NCBI GenBank assembly: GCA_937773775.1
Contig: CALJVL010000024.1
Coordinates: forward strand, 79,343-143,342
From: an uncultured Flavobacterium sp.
GTDB taxonomy: Bacteria; Bacteroidota; Bacteroidia; Flavobacteriales; Flavobacteriaceae
Direction: 5' to 3'
Length of the DNA: 64,000 nucleotides
The notes beneath the pieces were generated by a model. It did no database searches and was not told the origin of the DNA. It saw only the letters and a program-made list of their open reading frames with translations. Position numbers and translations under genes: made by a program. The first letter of the stretch is position 1. The number at the start of each line of letters is the position of its first letter. Below, one piece after another: positions 45,790 to 57,367 of this stretch.

Positions 45790-45877
45790 CAAAAAGTGTT
45801 CAATGTTCAGTCTTTTTTAGTACTCAGTTAGCGGCTGAACACTAAAAATAGAACATTGACTAATAAATATTTTAAAA
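45787..45877. repeat. Imperfect palindrome between suf-cluster genes
   Basis: The spacer begins with GTGTTCAATGTTCAG and contains CTTTTTTAGTACTCAG; it is mirrored by CTGAACACTAAAAA and GAACATTGACT. It can fold as a long imperfect hairpin. The left arm resembles the spacer at 8536 in about three positions of four. Confidence 0.45.
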
Positions 45878-46384
45878 ATGGAAGAAATTATAAACAAAGT
45901 GGCCACTAGCACTCTGGAAGTATTCGATCTTGAAGATTATTATCCAAAGGGTGTTCGTGCTCAAATAGATATTTCACAATGGCTGTTGGAAGGTTTTTTG
46001 CTAAAAGAAAAAGAATTTAGAGAGCAGCTCAAAAATCATGATTGGACGCAATATCAAAATCAATTTGTAGCCATCGATTGCAGTACAGATGCTATAGTCC
46101 CAGCCTGGGCTTCTATATTGGTAACTATTCAAGTGGCACCGTATGCTAAGAAAATTGTCGATGGCACTATAGAAGATTTAGAGGCTTCTCTTTATGAAGA
46201 ATTACTAGCCAAAATTGATTACTCTGTCTACGCAAATAAAGCTGTTATCATCAAAGGCTGTTCTAAAAAACCAGTACCCATGCGGGCTTATCTTATAGTA
46301 GCACACAATCTACAAGGCTTTGCTAGAAGCATAATGTATGGTGAAGCTTGCTCGGCAGTTCCCCTCTACAAGGCAAAAAAATAG
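45878..46384 (+). CDS. DUF2480 family protein
   Basis: The 168-aa protein matches the DUF2480 family of Bacteroidetes, recognised by MEEIINKVA at the start, LEDYYPKGVRAQIDISQWLLEGFLLKEKEFRE and IKGCSKKPVPMRAYL. It is soluble, with no export signal, and its function is unknown. In flavobacteria it is regularly found next to DUF59 and suf genes, so a link to Fe-S metabolism is a reasonable guess. Two cysteines (about 69 and 130) are visible but not in a known motif. Confidence 0.85.
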   Translation: MEEIINKVATSTLEVFDLEDYYPKGVRAQIDISQWLLEGFLLKEKEFREQLKNHDWTQYQNQFVAIDCSTDAIVPAWASILVTIQVAPYAKKIVDGTIEDLEASLYEELLAKIDYSVYANKAVIIKGCSKKPVPMRAYLIVAHNLQGFARSIMYGEACSAVPLYKAKK

Positions 46385-46405
46385 ATTGCCTACAAATACA
46401 AAGAC

Positions 46406-47254
46406 ATGAAAAAAACACTGCTTTCTTTTGTATTGCTTTTGGCTGTGATTGCTGTAAATGCTCAGGAGTTTACAAAAGATACCACAAAGCTTTGGTCAAA
46501 AAAAGGAAACATATCCTTACTTTTTAACCAATCCGCGTACAACAAACAGTGGCTTGGTGGTGGAACATCGAACATTGCAGGGAATTTTAGCTTAAATTAT
46601 GACTTCAATTATAAAAAAGGAGACGTCGTTTGGGATAACAAATTTATTGCTGCGTACGGACTAACCAAAATAAAGGGAGATAACAAAATAGCCAAAACTG
46701 ACGATCGATTGGAGTTAAACTCACTATGGGGTAAAAAAGCCAAAGGCGACTGGTACTACTCGTTGTTTTTTAATTTTAAAACCCAAATGGATGCGGGTTC
46801 GGACAAGAATAATCTTAAGATTTCGCATTTATTCTCACCGGCTTATTTTCAATTTGGTCCCGGAATATTATGGAAGAAAAGCAATAACTTAAGTGTCAAC
46901 TTTTCCCCCTCTACCGCTAAACTGATTCTTGTTCACGAGCATTTTACTGAATTTGGACCTTCGTTTGGTGTACTACAGGGTGACAGTTCCCGTTTTGAAT
47001 TTGGAGCCAGTGTTTTTGTTAATTATAAGTTTAACGTGATGACGAACGTATCTATTGAGAATCGTTTGAATTTGTATTCTAACTATTTAGACAACCCACA
47101 AAATGTAGACATTGATTACCAAATGCATTTGGTTATGAAAATTAATAAATACCTGTCTGCAAACGTCGTTTTGCAAACAATATACGATGACAACTCCATA
47201 CAAGCCGTTCAGGTAAGTGAAGTTTTTGGAATTGGAGTGAATTATGGTTTCTAG
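46406..47254 (+). CDS. DUF3078 outer-membrane beta-barrel-like protein
   Basis: The 282-aa protein has a signal peptide (about 1-19, VIAVNAQ) and alternating aromatic beta strands to a terminal GIGVNYGF, as in outer-membrane barrels. Recognisable DUF3078 features are WSKKGNISLLFNQSAYNKQWLGGGTSNIAGN and the long central strands with RLELNSLWGKKA. Function is unknown. It starts 21 bases after DUF2480 and ends the operon at a strong terminator. Confidence 0.85.
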   Translation: MKKTLLSFVLLLAVIAVNAQEFTKDTTKLWSKKGNISLLFNQSAYNKQWLGGGTSNIAGNFSLNYDFNYKKGDVVWDNKFIAAYGLTKIKGDNKIAKTDDRLELNSLWGKKAKGDWYYSLFFNFKTQMDAGSDKNNLKISHLFSPAYFQFGPGILWKKSNNLSVNFSPSTAKLILVHEHFTEFGPSFGVLQGDSSRFEFGASVFVNYKFNVMTNVSIENRLNLYSNYLDNPQNVDIDYQMHLVMKINKYLSANVVLQTIYDDNSIQAVQVSEVFGIGVNYGF

Positions 47255-47275
47255 GAGCCACCAAAATAAGCATGC

Positions 47276-47311
47276 AAAAAGCCCTTTTGAAAAATTTTAA
47301 AAGGGCTTTTT
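47276..47311. terminator. Terminator at the end of the suf-DUF3078 operon
   Basis: AAAAAGCCCTTTT pairs with AAAAGGGCTTTTT and is followed by a long T-run. It is a strong intrinsic terminator for the plus strand. Confidence 0.92.
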
Positions 47312-47519
47312 TTTTTGATTAATCACGCGATTTTGGCCTAGGGAAACACTGTTTTTCTTGTAGAATTAACGTGTAATTCCATCAAGATACTCTTTTAATG
47401 ACCTGTGCTACAAATGCTTAATTTTGTTTTAAAAATGAAGTTATACAGCTTTTGCTATAGGCTATCGAGCAGTATTACACCTCCAAATCTATTCTCTCAT
47501 ATTTAACTGGTCATCACCT

Positions 47520-48452
47520 TTATTCTTTAGACTCTATTTTATCTAACCAATTGAACATTTCACTAAAGGCTTTTTCTCGCACACTTCTACGTGATAAGAA
47601 CAAATCGTGTTGCGCATTTTCAATCTCTAATAAAGTAACTTGCTTAGCCAGTTTTGCAGCTACTCTTTTCATCTTTATAATGTCTAATACAATATCTTTC
47701 GACATGGCCTCCTCTGAAAATGTTGAAATTTCACTAGAAGCACTAGAATGCATAACTAAAACAGGAACCTCTATATTTGAATTTGCCAGTCTTTTATGTC
47801 CTTTTTGTACAGCTAAAAGCCAAGCAAAATAGGTAGGCAATGTTATGGGTTTCCATTCTAAGTTATAATCCCATAAACCATAAGAATCTTTATGAATGCT
47901 TTGTGCGTAAGCAGGAGATAAAGCTCCATGCACTTTTGCATATGGTAAAATACTCGTAATTAGTTTCGCGGCTAGGCAGACGATAGCAATCTGAAAACTG
48001 TTCTGGTTGAAGTCTAAAAAAGGGGAGTTTAAAATAAGCCCTTTTATTAAATCTTTTTTCTGACCATCATTCATATAATTACTTGCGATCAATCCTCCCG
48101 TTGAATGACCTAATACAAAAATATCTCCATTACCAGATTCATGAATCTGAAGGATTGCTATTGTGATTTCTTCATAATATTCACTGATGTCCTTGCAGTA
48201 ATTAGGATGTTGACAGGCTAACAATGACCGTCCATATTTCCTGAGATCGAGTGCATAAAAATCAAAATGATTTGAATTGAATTTCTCCCCCAGATGTGCC
48301 TGAAAAAAATAGTCAACATACCCATGCAGGTATAATACGCTCTTTCTATTCCCGAGGTTAAATTTTGAACTAACGAGAGTTGCTGTAACTTCCCCTCCGC
48401 AATCTGGCGTTAGCTTAATTGTTTCACTCGTGTAATCTTTAACGATATCCAT
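47520..48452 (-). CDS. Alpha/beta hydrolase (lysophospholipase-like)
   Basis: The 310-aa protein has the alpha/beta hydrolase pattern: LYLHGYVDYFFQ (oxyanion HG), the nucleophile elbow GHSTGG, the later Asp region (EVPVLVMHSSASSE) and the terminal His in NAQHDLFLSRR. It resembles monoacylglycerol or lysophospholipase-type hydrolases. No signal peptide. It stands alone, with no gene overlapping or close on its strand. Confidence 0.85.
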   Translation of the reverse strand: MDIVKDYTSETIKLTPDCGGEVTATLVSSKFNLGNRKSVLYLHGYVDYFFQAHLGEKFNSNHFDFYALDLRKYGRSLLACQHPNYCKDISEYYEEITIAILQIHESGNGDIFVLGHSTGGLIASNYMNDGQKKDLIKGLILNSPFLDFNQNSFQIAIVCLAAKLITSILPYAKVHGALSPAYAQSIHKDSYGLWDYNLEWKPITLPTYFAWLLAVQKGHKRLANSNIEVPVLVMHSSASSEISTFSEEAMSKDIVLDIIKMKRVAAKLAKQVTLLEIENAQHDLFLSRRSVREKAFSEMFNWLDKIESKE

Positions 48453-48584
48453 ATCTGAATTATTACAAGTTCGAAATTATAGTAAGTTTACGATTGTTTA
48501 ATTTGTTTTATAAACGTATCGTGCGCTTATAATATCTAGGGCTACAATTTCTTTTAACTACATCTAGCCTCACCAAGCCGCTAG

Positions 48585-48773
48585 TTATTTAGAGTCATGA
48601 CTATTATTTACCCCTAAACGCAAATACGACAACTCTACTAAATTAGCAAATAGCGCGAGAGAAGGAAAGTGATTCCCAAGTAACTCTTTTTCAAGACTCC
48701 AATTACAAAAGCTTTGTACTAGATACAAAACTAAATAGGTTCTCTTTTTATAAAAGAGCCAGAGATTTTTCAT
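48585..48773 (-). CDS. Small ORF after the racemase-like gene, doubtful
   Basis: An ATG at 48773, one base after the stop of the racemase-like gene, opens 62 residues (KNLWLFYKKRTYLVLYLVQS, then FANLVELSYLRLGVNN). There is one hydrophobic stretch and no motif I recognise. The position favours co-translation, but the composition is ordinary and it may be chance or a decayed gene. Confidence 0.3.
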   Translation of the reverse strand: MKNLWLFYKKRTYLVLYLVQSFCNWSLEKELLGNHFPSLALFANLVELSYLRLGVNNSHDSK

Positions 48774-48774
48774 T

Positions 48775-49473
48775 TTAATTTTCAATCATTTTCGAAACAA
48801 TACTCTCAACATGTATCTCGGTAGTATTAAATATTTTAATATCTACAAAATCAGACTGTTTTAAAATCAAAGGCAGTTCTGTACCTCCTAAAATCAAGCC
48901 TTCTATAGATTCCTTTTCTTTTAATTCTTTTATAATCTGAATTAATCGCTCTTTGGTTTCAGGTACTATCTCATTAAAAACCAACTCTGTCATATATTTA
49001 TTATGAATGTAATCCTGTTTATCGTTATCCGGTATAATTACATCAATTCCATATTTCTCAGCTACATTATTATAAAAACCATTAGTCATAGTCGATTTAG
49101 TACCCAGTAATCCTACTCGCTTTATCTTATTATCGTTAATTTCGTTACAAGTTGCCTCAACAATACTGATCAATGGAGTATTTGACTTTTTAGCTAATCT
49201 ATCGAAAACAATGTGCGGCGTATTTGATGCAATTGCAATATAATCAACCCCAGTTTTTTCTAAATCATTAATTCTCTCCATAAGAAAATCAACCAATTTA
49301 TCGAGTTGGTTATTAAAAACATAATCAAGCATTTGAGTCATGTTTATACTATTGATCATTAGTTCAGGATAATCCTTCGTGTTTCGCTTTTCTTGAAACC
49401 GTTTTATTATCAAACGGTAATACTCAATTGATGATTCAGGGCCTATTCCTCCAATTAATCCAATTTTTTTCAT
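48775..49473 (-). CDS. Asp/Glu racemase family protein lacking both catalytic Cys
   Basis: The 232-aa protein has the aspartate/glutamate racemase fold, starting KKIGLIGGIGPESSIEYYR. The active-site positions normally read CNT and GCTE; here they read ASNTPH at about residue 85 and LGGTELPL at about 195. Both acid/base cysteines are therefore replaced (by Ser and Gly). The two-cysteine racemization mechanism cannot work as usual. It may be a variant racemase, a different isomerase or a binding protein. The length and fold are otherwise normal. Confidence 0.8.
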   Translation of the reverse strand: MKKIGLIGGIGPESSIEYYRLIIKRFQEKRNTKDYPELMINSINMTQMLDYVFNNQLDKLVDFLMERINDLEKTGVDYIAIASNTPHIVFDRLAKKSNTPLISIVEATCNEINDNKIKRVGLLGTKSTMTNGFYNNVAEKYGIDVIIPDNDKQDYIHNKYMTELVFNEIVPETKERLIQIIKELKEKESIEGLILGGTELPLILKQSDFVDIKIFNTTEIHVESIVSKMIEN

Positions 49474-49805
49474 TTCAATGTAGGTTTATTTATGATTGGG
49501 TCGTAACTCATTTATGTGAATACTACAATCAGCCTAAATGCCTCAATTCGGGCAGCTGGTTAGTAGTATTTCAAATATATTGCTTTTTCCTTATACATCG
49601 ACTGAAAAACTACGATAGCAATTAATTCCGAAGTCTCGCATGAAGGATGGTAGTGGAAATCCTTTTATGGAGCGATAGCGCAATAAAAGATTGTAGCGTA
49701 CAGCCTGACGCTGCTGTAACGGAGTGAAAGCTGGGGCATGCCCAAAAAAAATCCCTTCTGAAAATGATCAAAAGGGGTTAACTATTTTGTAAAGAATAGC
49801 AAAGA
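49474..49805. other. Intergenic stretch of about 330 bases
   Basis: No gene was seen. It contains the dispersed palindromic repeat at 49640-49720 and, further right, an A-rich weak hairpin (CCCTT / AAGGG near 49755-49785) before the end of hflX. Confidence 0.6.
49640..49720. repeat. Dispersed palindromic intergenic repeat, copy 2
   Basis: GAAGGATGGTAGTGGAAATC, CCTTTTAT and ATAAAAGATTGTAGCGTACAGC form an imperfect palindrome with a CTTTTAT/ATAAAAG core. It shares GATGGTAG, ATCCTTT and GCGTACAGC with the copy at 60619, and the general layout with the copy at 22714. Confidence 0.55.
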
Positions 49806-51053
49806 TTACTCTATTACTTCTTCTTTGTCTTCTTTCTCAATAGCGTCTTTATAATCTGGATATAAAAACTTGTTGTAAGGGAAACGCGTTATATGTATGT
49901 GCCTTACCGCTTCGTATACTCGCTCTCTGAACTCTTCGAAATTCTCTTTGTTAGTTGCTGATATAAACAAGGCATTCTCCTCTCCTACGCGACCCATCCA
50001 CGTGGATTTCCACTCTTGAAGGGTGGAGTGTCTTGGTGTTTTTTCGGTCATTAAATCATCCTCATCGATGGTCAAATGTTTGTAAGCATCAATTTTATTA
50101 AAAACCATAATTACTGGCTTGTCATTAGCTTTGATGTCCAATAAAGTTTGGTTTACCGATGCAATGTGATCCTCAAATTCAGGATGTGAAATATCCACGA
50201 CATGCAGTAGCAAATCAGCTTCACGAACCTCATCGAGTGTACTTTTGAAAGAGTCTACCAGTTGCGTTGGCAGTTTCCTGATAAAACCTACGGTGTCAGA
50301 CAGCAAGAAAGGTAAGTTTTTGATGACTACTTTTCGAACTGTGGTATCCAAAGTCGCAAAAAGTTTGTTTTCGACAAAAACGTCACTTTTCCCAACTGCA
50401 TTCATCAAAGTTGATTTTCCAACATTAGTATAACCAACCAAAGCAACACGAACCATAGCGCCACGATTCCCACGTTGTGTGCCCATTTGTTTGTCAATCG
50501 CCTTAATTTTATCTTTCAATAAAGCTATTCTATCGCGAACAATACGTCTGTCAGTTTCAATCTCTGTTTCTCCCGGTCCCCGCATTCCAATTCCCCCTTT
50601 TTGACGCTCGAGGTGAGTCCACATTCCAGAGAGTCGAGGTAATAAATATTGACACTGCGCTAGTTCTACCTGCGTTCTTGCATAAGAAGTTTCGGCACGT
50701 TGCGCAAAAATATCAAGGATAAGATGTGTTCTATCCAGTATTTTACATTCTGTTATTATTTTAGAGATGTTTTTTTGTTGTGAAGGAGATAACTCGTCAT
50801 CAAAGACCAAGGTAGAAATATCATTTTCTTTTACAAAATGGTGAATCTCTTCAATTTTCCCAGTTCCAACAAAAGTTTTGGGATTAGGACGTTCCATTTT
50901 TTGTGAAAAACGTTTCACCACTTCTCCGCCTGCCGTGTAAGTTAAAAACTCCAATTCGTCGAGATATTCTTTTAATTTTTCTTCGCTTTGGTTCTGAGTT
51001 ACTATACCGACAATAGCCGTTTTTTCGAAATTTATTGTTTCTTTTTCTAACAT
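49806..51053 (-). CDS. hflX: GTPase HflX
   Basis: The 415-aa protein has the HflX N-terminal domain (GGEVVKRFSQKMERPNPKTFVGTGKIEEI), the linker QKGGIGMRGPGETEIETDRR, and the GTPase motifs G1 (GYTNVGKST), G3 (DTVGFI) and G4 (NKID). HflX rescues or splits stalled ribosomes, mainly under heat stress. Length is normal. A TAnnTTTG box lies 17 bases upstream of the start, so the leader is very short. Confidence 0.95.
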   Translation of the reverse strand: MLEKETINFEKTAIVGIVTQNQSEEKLKEYLDELEFLTYTAGGEVVKRFSQKMERPNPKTFVGTGKIEEIHHFVKENDISTLVFDDELSPSQQKNISKIITECKILDRTHLILDIFAQRAETSYARTQVELAQCQYLLPRLSGMWTHLERQKGGIGMRGPGETEIETDRRIVRDRIALLKDKIKAIDKQMGTQRGNRGAMVRVALVGYTNVGKSTLMNAVGKSDVFVENKLFATLDTTVRKVVIKNLPFLLSDTVGFIRKLPTQLVDSFKSTLDEVREADLLLHVVDISHPEFEDHIASVNQTLLDIKANDKPVIMVFNKIDAYKHLTIDEDDLMTEKTPRHSTLQEWKSTWMGRVGEENALFISATNKENFEEFRERVYEAVRHIHITRFPYNKFLYPDYKDAIEKEDKEEVIE

Positions 51054-51069
51054 AATTTTGAATAAGACA

Positions 51070-51077
51070 CAAATTTA
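51070..51077 (-). promoter_or_regulatory. Flavobacterial -7 box before hflX
   Basis: TAAATTTG on the minus strand matches TAnnTTTG and lies 17 bases upstream of the hflX ATG. The -33 TTG is not evident. Confidence 0.5.
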
Positions 51078-51229
51078 ATCATTTGTAAGCGACTTATAAA
51101 ATTAATCCCATCCTAAAAAACGATAGCTCTAAAAAATGATCCGCTTTAAACAACAAATTAACTATTTTGAATTTGGATCCTGCATTACCGAGTTAATTTA
51201 TATTTTTACACGAATTTAATCCCATTTGA

Positions 51230-52876
51230 ATGAATCGATTTTTGACCTTTATTATTCTAACACTATTACCAATTACTCTTTTGGCACAAAATGATTTTGA
51301 CAGCTTGTTGAAGGAGTTGGATAAAACAGTCGATAATTACGAAGTTTATTCTATCCGAAAAGAGGATGAAATAAACAAGCTCAAAGAACTACTGAGAAAT
51401 GCTTCAGCCGACCTTCAAAAACAAGTAATTGGACAAAAATTATTTGATGAATACAAACTGTATCAATCGGATTCAGCATTAGTTTACGCCAGAAATAATT
51501 TACAACTAGTCAATACGCTAAAAGATCTCTCAAAAATTAATTCGGCCAAATTAAATTTGGCTTCCATAATGGGAATATTGGGTATGTACAAGGAAGCCAC
51601 CGATGTTCTTTATAAAATGAACATCCAATTTTCGCCTGATCTTAAAGGAGTTTTCTACCATGTCAACACTACCATTTACGATTCCATGTCTGATTATACG
51701 ACATCCCTGGAGGGAAAAAAGAAATATGAGCTGTTGACACAGCAGTTTCGGGATTCAACAATACAGACCTTCCCATCTAATTCAAATTTAAATTTTATTG
51801 ACCAAGCGAGTAAACTTATTGGAAACCAAAAATATGATGAAACGCTTAATTTATTACTCGATTATTTCCCTACAATACCAAAAAACAATCCAGATCAGGC
51901 AATTGTAGCTTACCTAATTTCGCAGTCCTATCATGGAAAAAAGGAAGTTGAACAAGAAAAAAAATGGTTGACTATTTCCGCAATATCCGACTTGCAGCTG
52001 GCAAAAAAAGAATACATTTCGCTACGTTCTTTAGCCTTTCTATTATATGAAGAAGGCGACATCGACCGATCCTATAAGTACATGAAGCGGGCTCTTGAAG
52101 ATGCGCTTTTTTGTAATGCGCGTTTAAGAACCTACGAAATTTCAAAAATGATGCCCATCATCAATGAAGCCTACCAAAAACAAAATGAAACCAATCGATC
52201 TCAATTGATCTTGTTTCTACTTAGTGCAAGCGTATTATCTCTGTTTTTGATGGCCGCTTTATTTATGCTTTTCAAGCAAATGAAAAAATTATCTACTGCA
52301 AAACAGGAAATTAGTATCGCAAATATTCAGCTTTCGCAATTAAATAGCGAATTATATGTCTTTAACGAAAAATTGAATGAAACCAATAATTCACTTTCTG
52401 AAACTAATTTATTGAAAGAAATTTACATTGGCCGTTATATGGATCAATGTTCAGATTACATTGGAAAGCTAGAAGGATATCGACGCAAATTAAACGTAAT
52501 GGCAACCACGGGGAAAATGAACGATTTGGTAAGCGCCGTGAAGTCAAAGAAATTTATTGAAAATGAACTAGCAGCGTTTTACACTAATTTTGACCAAACT
52601 TTTTTACAGCTATTCCCACATTTTATCAAAGAATTTTCGACATTGTTAATTGATGATGAAATAACGCAATTAAAAGAAGGCGAATTGCTAAATACCGAAT
52701 TACGAATCTTTGCCTTAATCCGTTTGGGAATAAAAGACAGTGCCAAAATTGCTGTTTTTCTACGTTATTCTGTGTCGACCATTTATAATTATCGTTCCCA
52801 AATAAAAAACAAAGCAGTAGGTCCTCGCGATGACTTTGAATTAGCAATCATGAGAATCGGTAAAGACATCCAGTAA
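51230..52876 (+). CDS. Membrane-spanning TPR transcriptional regulator (DUF6377 type)
   Basis: The 548-aa protein has a signal peptide (ITLLAQ), a periplasmic TPR-like helical region (about 30-320) and one membrane span (about 327-350, LLSASVLSLFLMAALFMLF). A coiled coil follows (about 355-400), then a cytoplasmic DUF6377-type region ending in a helix-turn-helix (AKIAVFLRYSVSTIYNYRSQIKN). It resembles one-component regulators that sense a signal outside and bind DNA inside. No histidine-kinase or receiver domain is present. It is directly upstream of the GH97 gene on the same strand, so it probably responds to the same sugar. Confidence 0.8.
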   Translation: MNRFLTFIILTLLPITLLAQNDFDSLLKELDKTVDNYEVYSIRKEDEINKLKELLRNASADLQKQVIGQKLFDEYKLYQSDSALVYARNNLQLVNTLKDLSKINSAKLNLASIMGILGMYKEATDVLYKMNIQFSPDLKGVFYHVNTTIYDSMSDYTTSLEGKKKYELLTQQFRDSTIQTFPSNSNLNFIDQASKLIGNQKYDETLNLLLDYFPTIPKNNPDQAIVAYLISQSYHGKKEVEQEKKWLTISAISDLQLAKKEYISLRSLAFLLYEEGDIDRSYKYMKRALEDALFCNARLRTYEISKMMPIINEAYQKQNETNRSQLILFLLSASVLSLFLMAALFMLFKQMKKLSTAKQEISIANIQLSQLNSELYVFNEKLNETNNSLSETNLLKEIYIGRYMDQCSDYIGKLEGYRRKLNVMATTGKMNDLVSAVKSKKFIENELAAFYTNFDQTFLQLFPHFIKEFSTLLIDDEITQLKEGELLNTELRIFALIRLGIKDSAKIAVFLRYSVSTIYNYRSQIKNKAVGPRDDFELAIMRIGKDIQ

Positions 52877-55399
<2,523 letters not shown>

Positions 55400-55438
55400 T
55401 TTCTTGTCCTTAAAAAATAACACAGATTTAAGAAACAA

Positions 55439-55470
55439 AAAAAAGGCTGCCCGAATGGACAGCCTTTTTG
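55439..55470. terminator. Terminator after GH97
   Basis: AAAAAGGCTG and CAGCCTTTTT flank a short bulged loop (with CC/GG closing). It ends the GH97 transcript, 40 bases after the stop, and also faces the convergent FKBP gene. Confidence 0.85.
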
Positions 55471-55489
55471 TTGTTTATAGGAATTTAAA

Positions 55490-55939
55490 CTAATAAACTT
55501 TGATCAATTTAACTTCAAAAATAAGTACAGAACCACCTGGAATAGGACCACTATCATTACTTCCATAACCTAGGTTAGAAGGAATTAAAAGAATCCCATT
55601 TCCTCCCTCTTTAAAATAAGGTATCCCTTCTGTCCAGCCTTTTATTACTTGTTGTAAACCAAATGAAATTCCTTCGGCTGCACTCTCGTCAAACACAGAC
55701 CCATCAGTAAAATAACCTTTATATGCAACTTTTACAGTAGAGTTTGCTGTAGGCTTTACTCCCGTTCCCGAATTATTAATAATATAATACAGGCCTGAAT
55801 CGCTTTTCTGGGCAGTTAAATTATTTCTTGCTATATAAGCACTGATTTCTTCTTCGTTTTGGACAGTATAATCGACTTCTTTATCTTTCGAACAAGACAT
55901 AAAAAGAGTAAAAACTAGTGCAATTAAGGTGTATTTCAT
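55490..55939 (-). CDS. FKBP-type peptidyl-prolyl isomerase lipoprotein
   Basis: The 149-aa protein has a lipoprotein signal (ALVFTLFMSC, Cys at about 16), a short linker and an FKBP domain at about 60-149: VKVAYKGYFTDGSVFDES, LQQVIKGWTEGIPYFKEGG, ILLIPSNLGYGSND, GSVLIFEVKLIKV. Key active-site residues (Tyr, Asp, Trp, Tyr) are present. It isomerises prolyl bonds in exported proteins. A TAnnTTTG box precedes it. Confidence 0.93.
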   Translation of the reverse strand: MKYTLIALVFTLFMSCSKDKEVDYTVQNEEEISAYIARNNLTAQKSDSGLYYIINNSGTGVKPTANSTVKVAYKGYFTDGSVFDESAAEGISFGLQQVIKGWTEGIPYFKEGGNGILLIPSNLGYGSNDSGPIPGGSVLIFEVKLIKVY

Positions 55940-55961
55940 AGTAAAATTGTTTTTGGAATGG

Positions 55962-55969
55962 CAAATATA
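55962..55969 (-). promoter_or_regulatory. Flavobacterial -7 box before the FKBP gene
   Basis: TATATTTG on the minus strand matches TAnnTTTG, 23 bases upstream of the ATG at 55939. A -33 TTG at the right distance was not seen. Confidence 0.55.
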
Positions 55970-55998
55970 GTCAATTTAGCAATTGTCTTTTATAAAAA

Positions 55999-57354
55999 TT
56001 ATTTATCTCCATAAATCTGAACATCATCTACTTGAAACGCCCCATCCAACGCTAGATTTTTTCCAGATCCAATATACTTAAATGCAATATTGATTTTTCC
56101 TTTATAGGAAGATAAATCTACTCCACCACTTCCTACAAACTGATACCAAGGCGTGGCTTGCTTGGGCAAAATCACGGAGATTGGAACCCAGGTTGCCGTC
56201 TTTACATTGAGTCCTTCAAAATTAGTAGAAACATAGACTTCCAAAGTATTCAAGGGTGAATCTACATCGAGATGATGCTGCGCGGTTCTAAAAGTTAATT
56301 TTTCATTAGTATGGGTATCCATGTCAATTTTTGGCGATATTAACCAAGCGATATTAGAGACGACCTTTGTCCCGCTTATATTAAACTCGGCATAACCATT
56401 TCCAGAATATACTGTTCCCTTCCAAAAAAGCGTGCCGCTTTGTACTATGTTTGCCCAACCCGGGAGGCTCAAGTTCGATTTGTCAACAACATTTTTAAAA
56501 TCTTCAGAAAAGAAAGGGACCCCTCTTACACCTGAAATCATAACATCACTTTCAGAACGAGCCACCAATTGATAATCAGAACCAAACTTAGTTAACACCC
56601 CTCTCACTTTCCCACTTCCTTCGGGCACTAGTTTACTGGCAAAATTCGCATAACTACTAGTTCTAAAAATAACTTGATTTCCTTGTTTGTCTAACAAACC
56701 CCAATTGGTGGCTCCGCCAATGTTATTTGTCTCTTCAAAGTAATGACGTCCTACTGCTGCTTCAGCAAACTGCACATCTGACAACTCCACAAGCGTATTC
56801 AAGTTAGAGTCCTGAAGCAAATCTGAGATCGAAATAGACCGTACCAATTGCTCTTCTGTTAAAGTGGTGCAGGAAGCATGCAAAACGTTTTTGTAGTCAT
56901 TTTGAGATAGTCTGCCCACAGCTCCTTCGTTATACGTATTGACATAAATCCCTCCTATTCGTAAACTACCGTAATTGATATCCGTATATTGGTTTTTTAA
57001 TTTTATATATACTTTATTTCCCAGTCTAAAATCAACATAGGTATTAGTTGCATCCACGGGAACGTTAAATCCTATAGCTGGCGTTGTGGCTGTAGCCAAA
57101 GTTTGAAAGGAAATGCTCTTGAAAAAATTACCGTTCTCTTCTGTAGAGATAACATAGGCTTCAATCACATCATCATATAGATATTGTGAAACAATAGCCC
57201 CTGCAGTAGCGTGAACTTCAGCAACTGTTTTATTTACTACTAAATCAGGTTGATTACAGCTCAGTTTGGGAACAGTTACCTCATCATTGACACAAGATGA
57301 AAAGAACAATGCCAATAACAGCAAAAAAATAAGGATAAAGGAAGTCGCTTTCAT
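55999..57354 (-). CDS. DUF5689 lipoprotein with choice-of-anchor J-like domain
   Basis: The 451-aa protein has a lipoprotein signal (LLLLALFFSSC, Cys at about 21), a DUF5689 domain at about 40-270 (VISTEENGNFFKSISFQ, ISDLLQDSNLNTLVELSDVQF, VRGVLTKFGSDYQLVAR) and a C-terminal choice-of-anchor-J-type jelly-roll (GWANIVQSGTLFWKGT, NIAFKYIGSGKNLALDGAFQ with VDDVQIYG at the end). It lies 13 bases after the TonB receptor gene on the same strand. The pair resembles a receptor with its surface-exposed lipoprotein. DUF5689 proteins are often paired with exported nucleases or phosphate-related genes, but no such gene is adjacent here. Confidence 0.85.
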   Translation of the reverse strand: MKATSFILIFLLLLALFFSSCVNDEVTVPKLSCNQPDLVVNKTVAEVHATAGAIVSQYLYDDVIEAYVISTEENGNFFKSISFQTLATATTPAIGFNVPVDATNTYVDFRLGNKVYIKLKNQYTDINYGSLRIGGIYVNTYNEGAVGRLSQNDYKNVLHASCTTLTEEQLVRSISISDLLQDSNLNTLVELSDVQFAEAAVGRHYFEETNNIGGATNWGLLDKQGNQVIFRTSSYANFASKLVPEGSGKVRGVLTKFGSDYQLVARSESDVMISGVRGVPFFSEDFKNVVDKSNLSLPGWANIVQSGTLFWKGTVYSGNGYAEFNISGTKVVSNIAWLISPKIDMDTHTNEKLTFRTAQHHLDVDSPLNTLEVYVSTNFEGLNVKTATWVPISVILPKQATPWYQFVGSGGVDLSSYKGKINIAFKYIGSGKNLALDGAFQVDDVQIYGDK

Positions 57355-57367
57355 AATAGATAATTAT

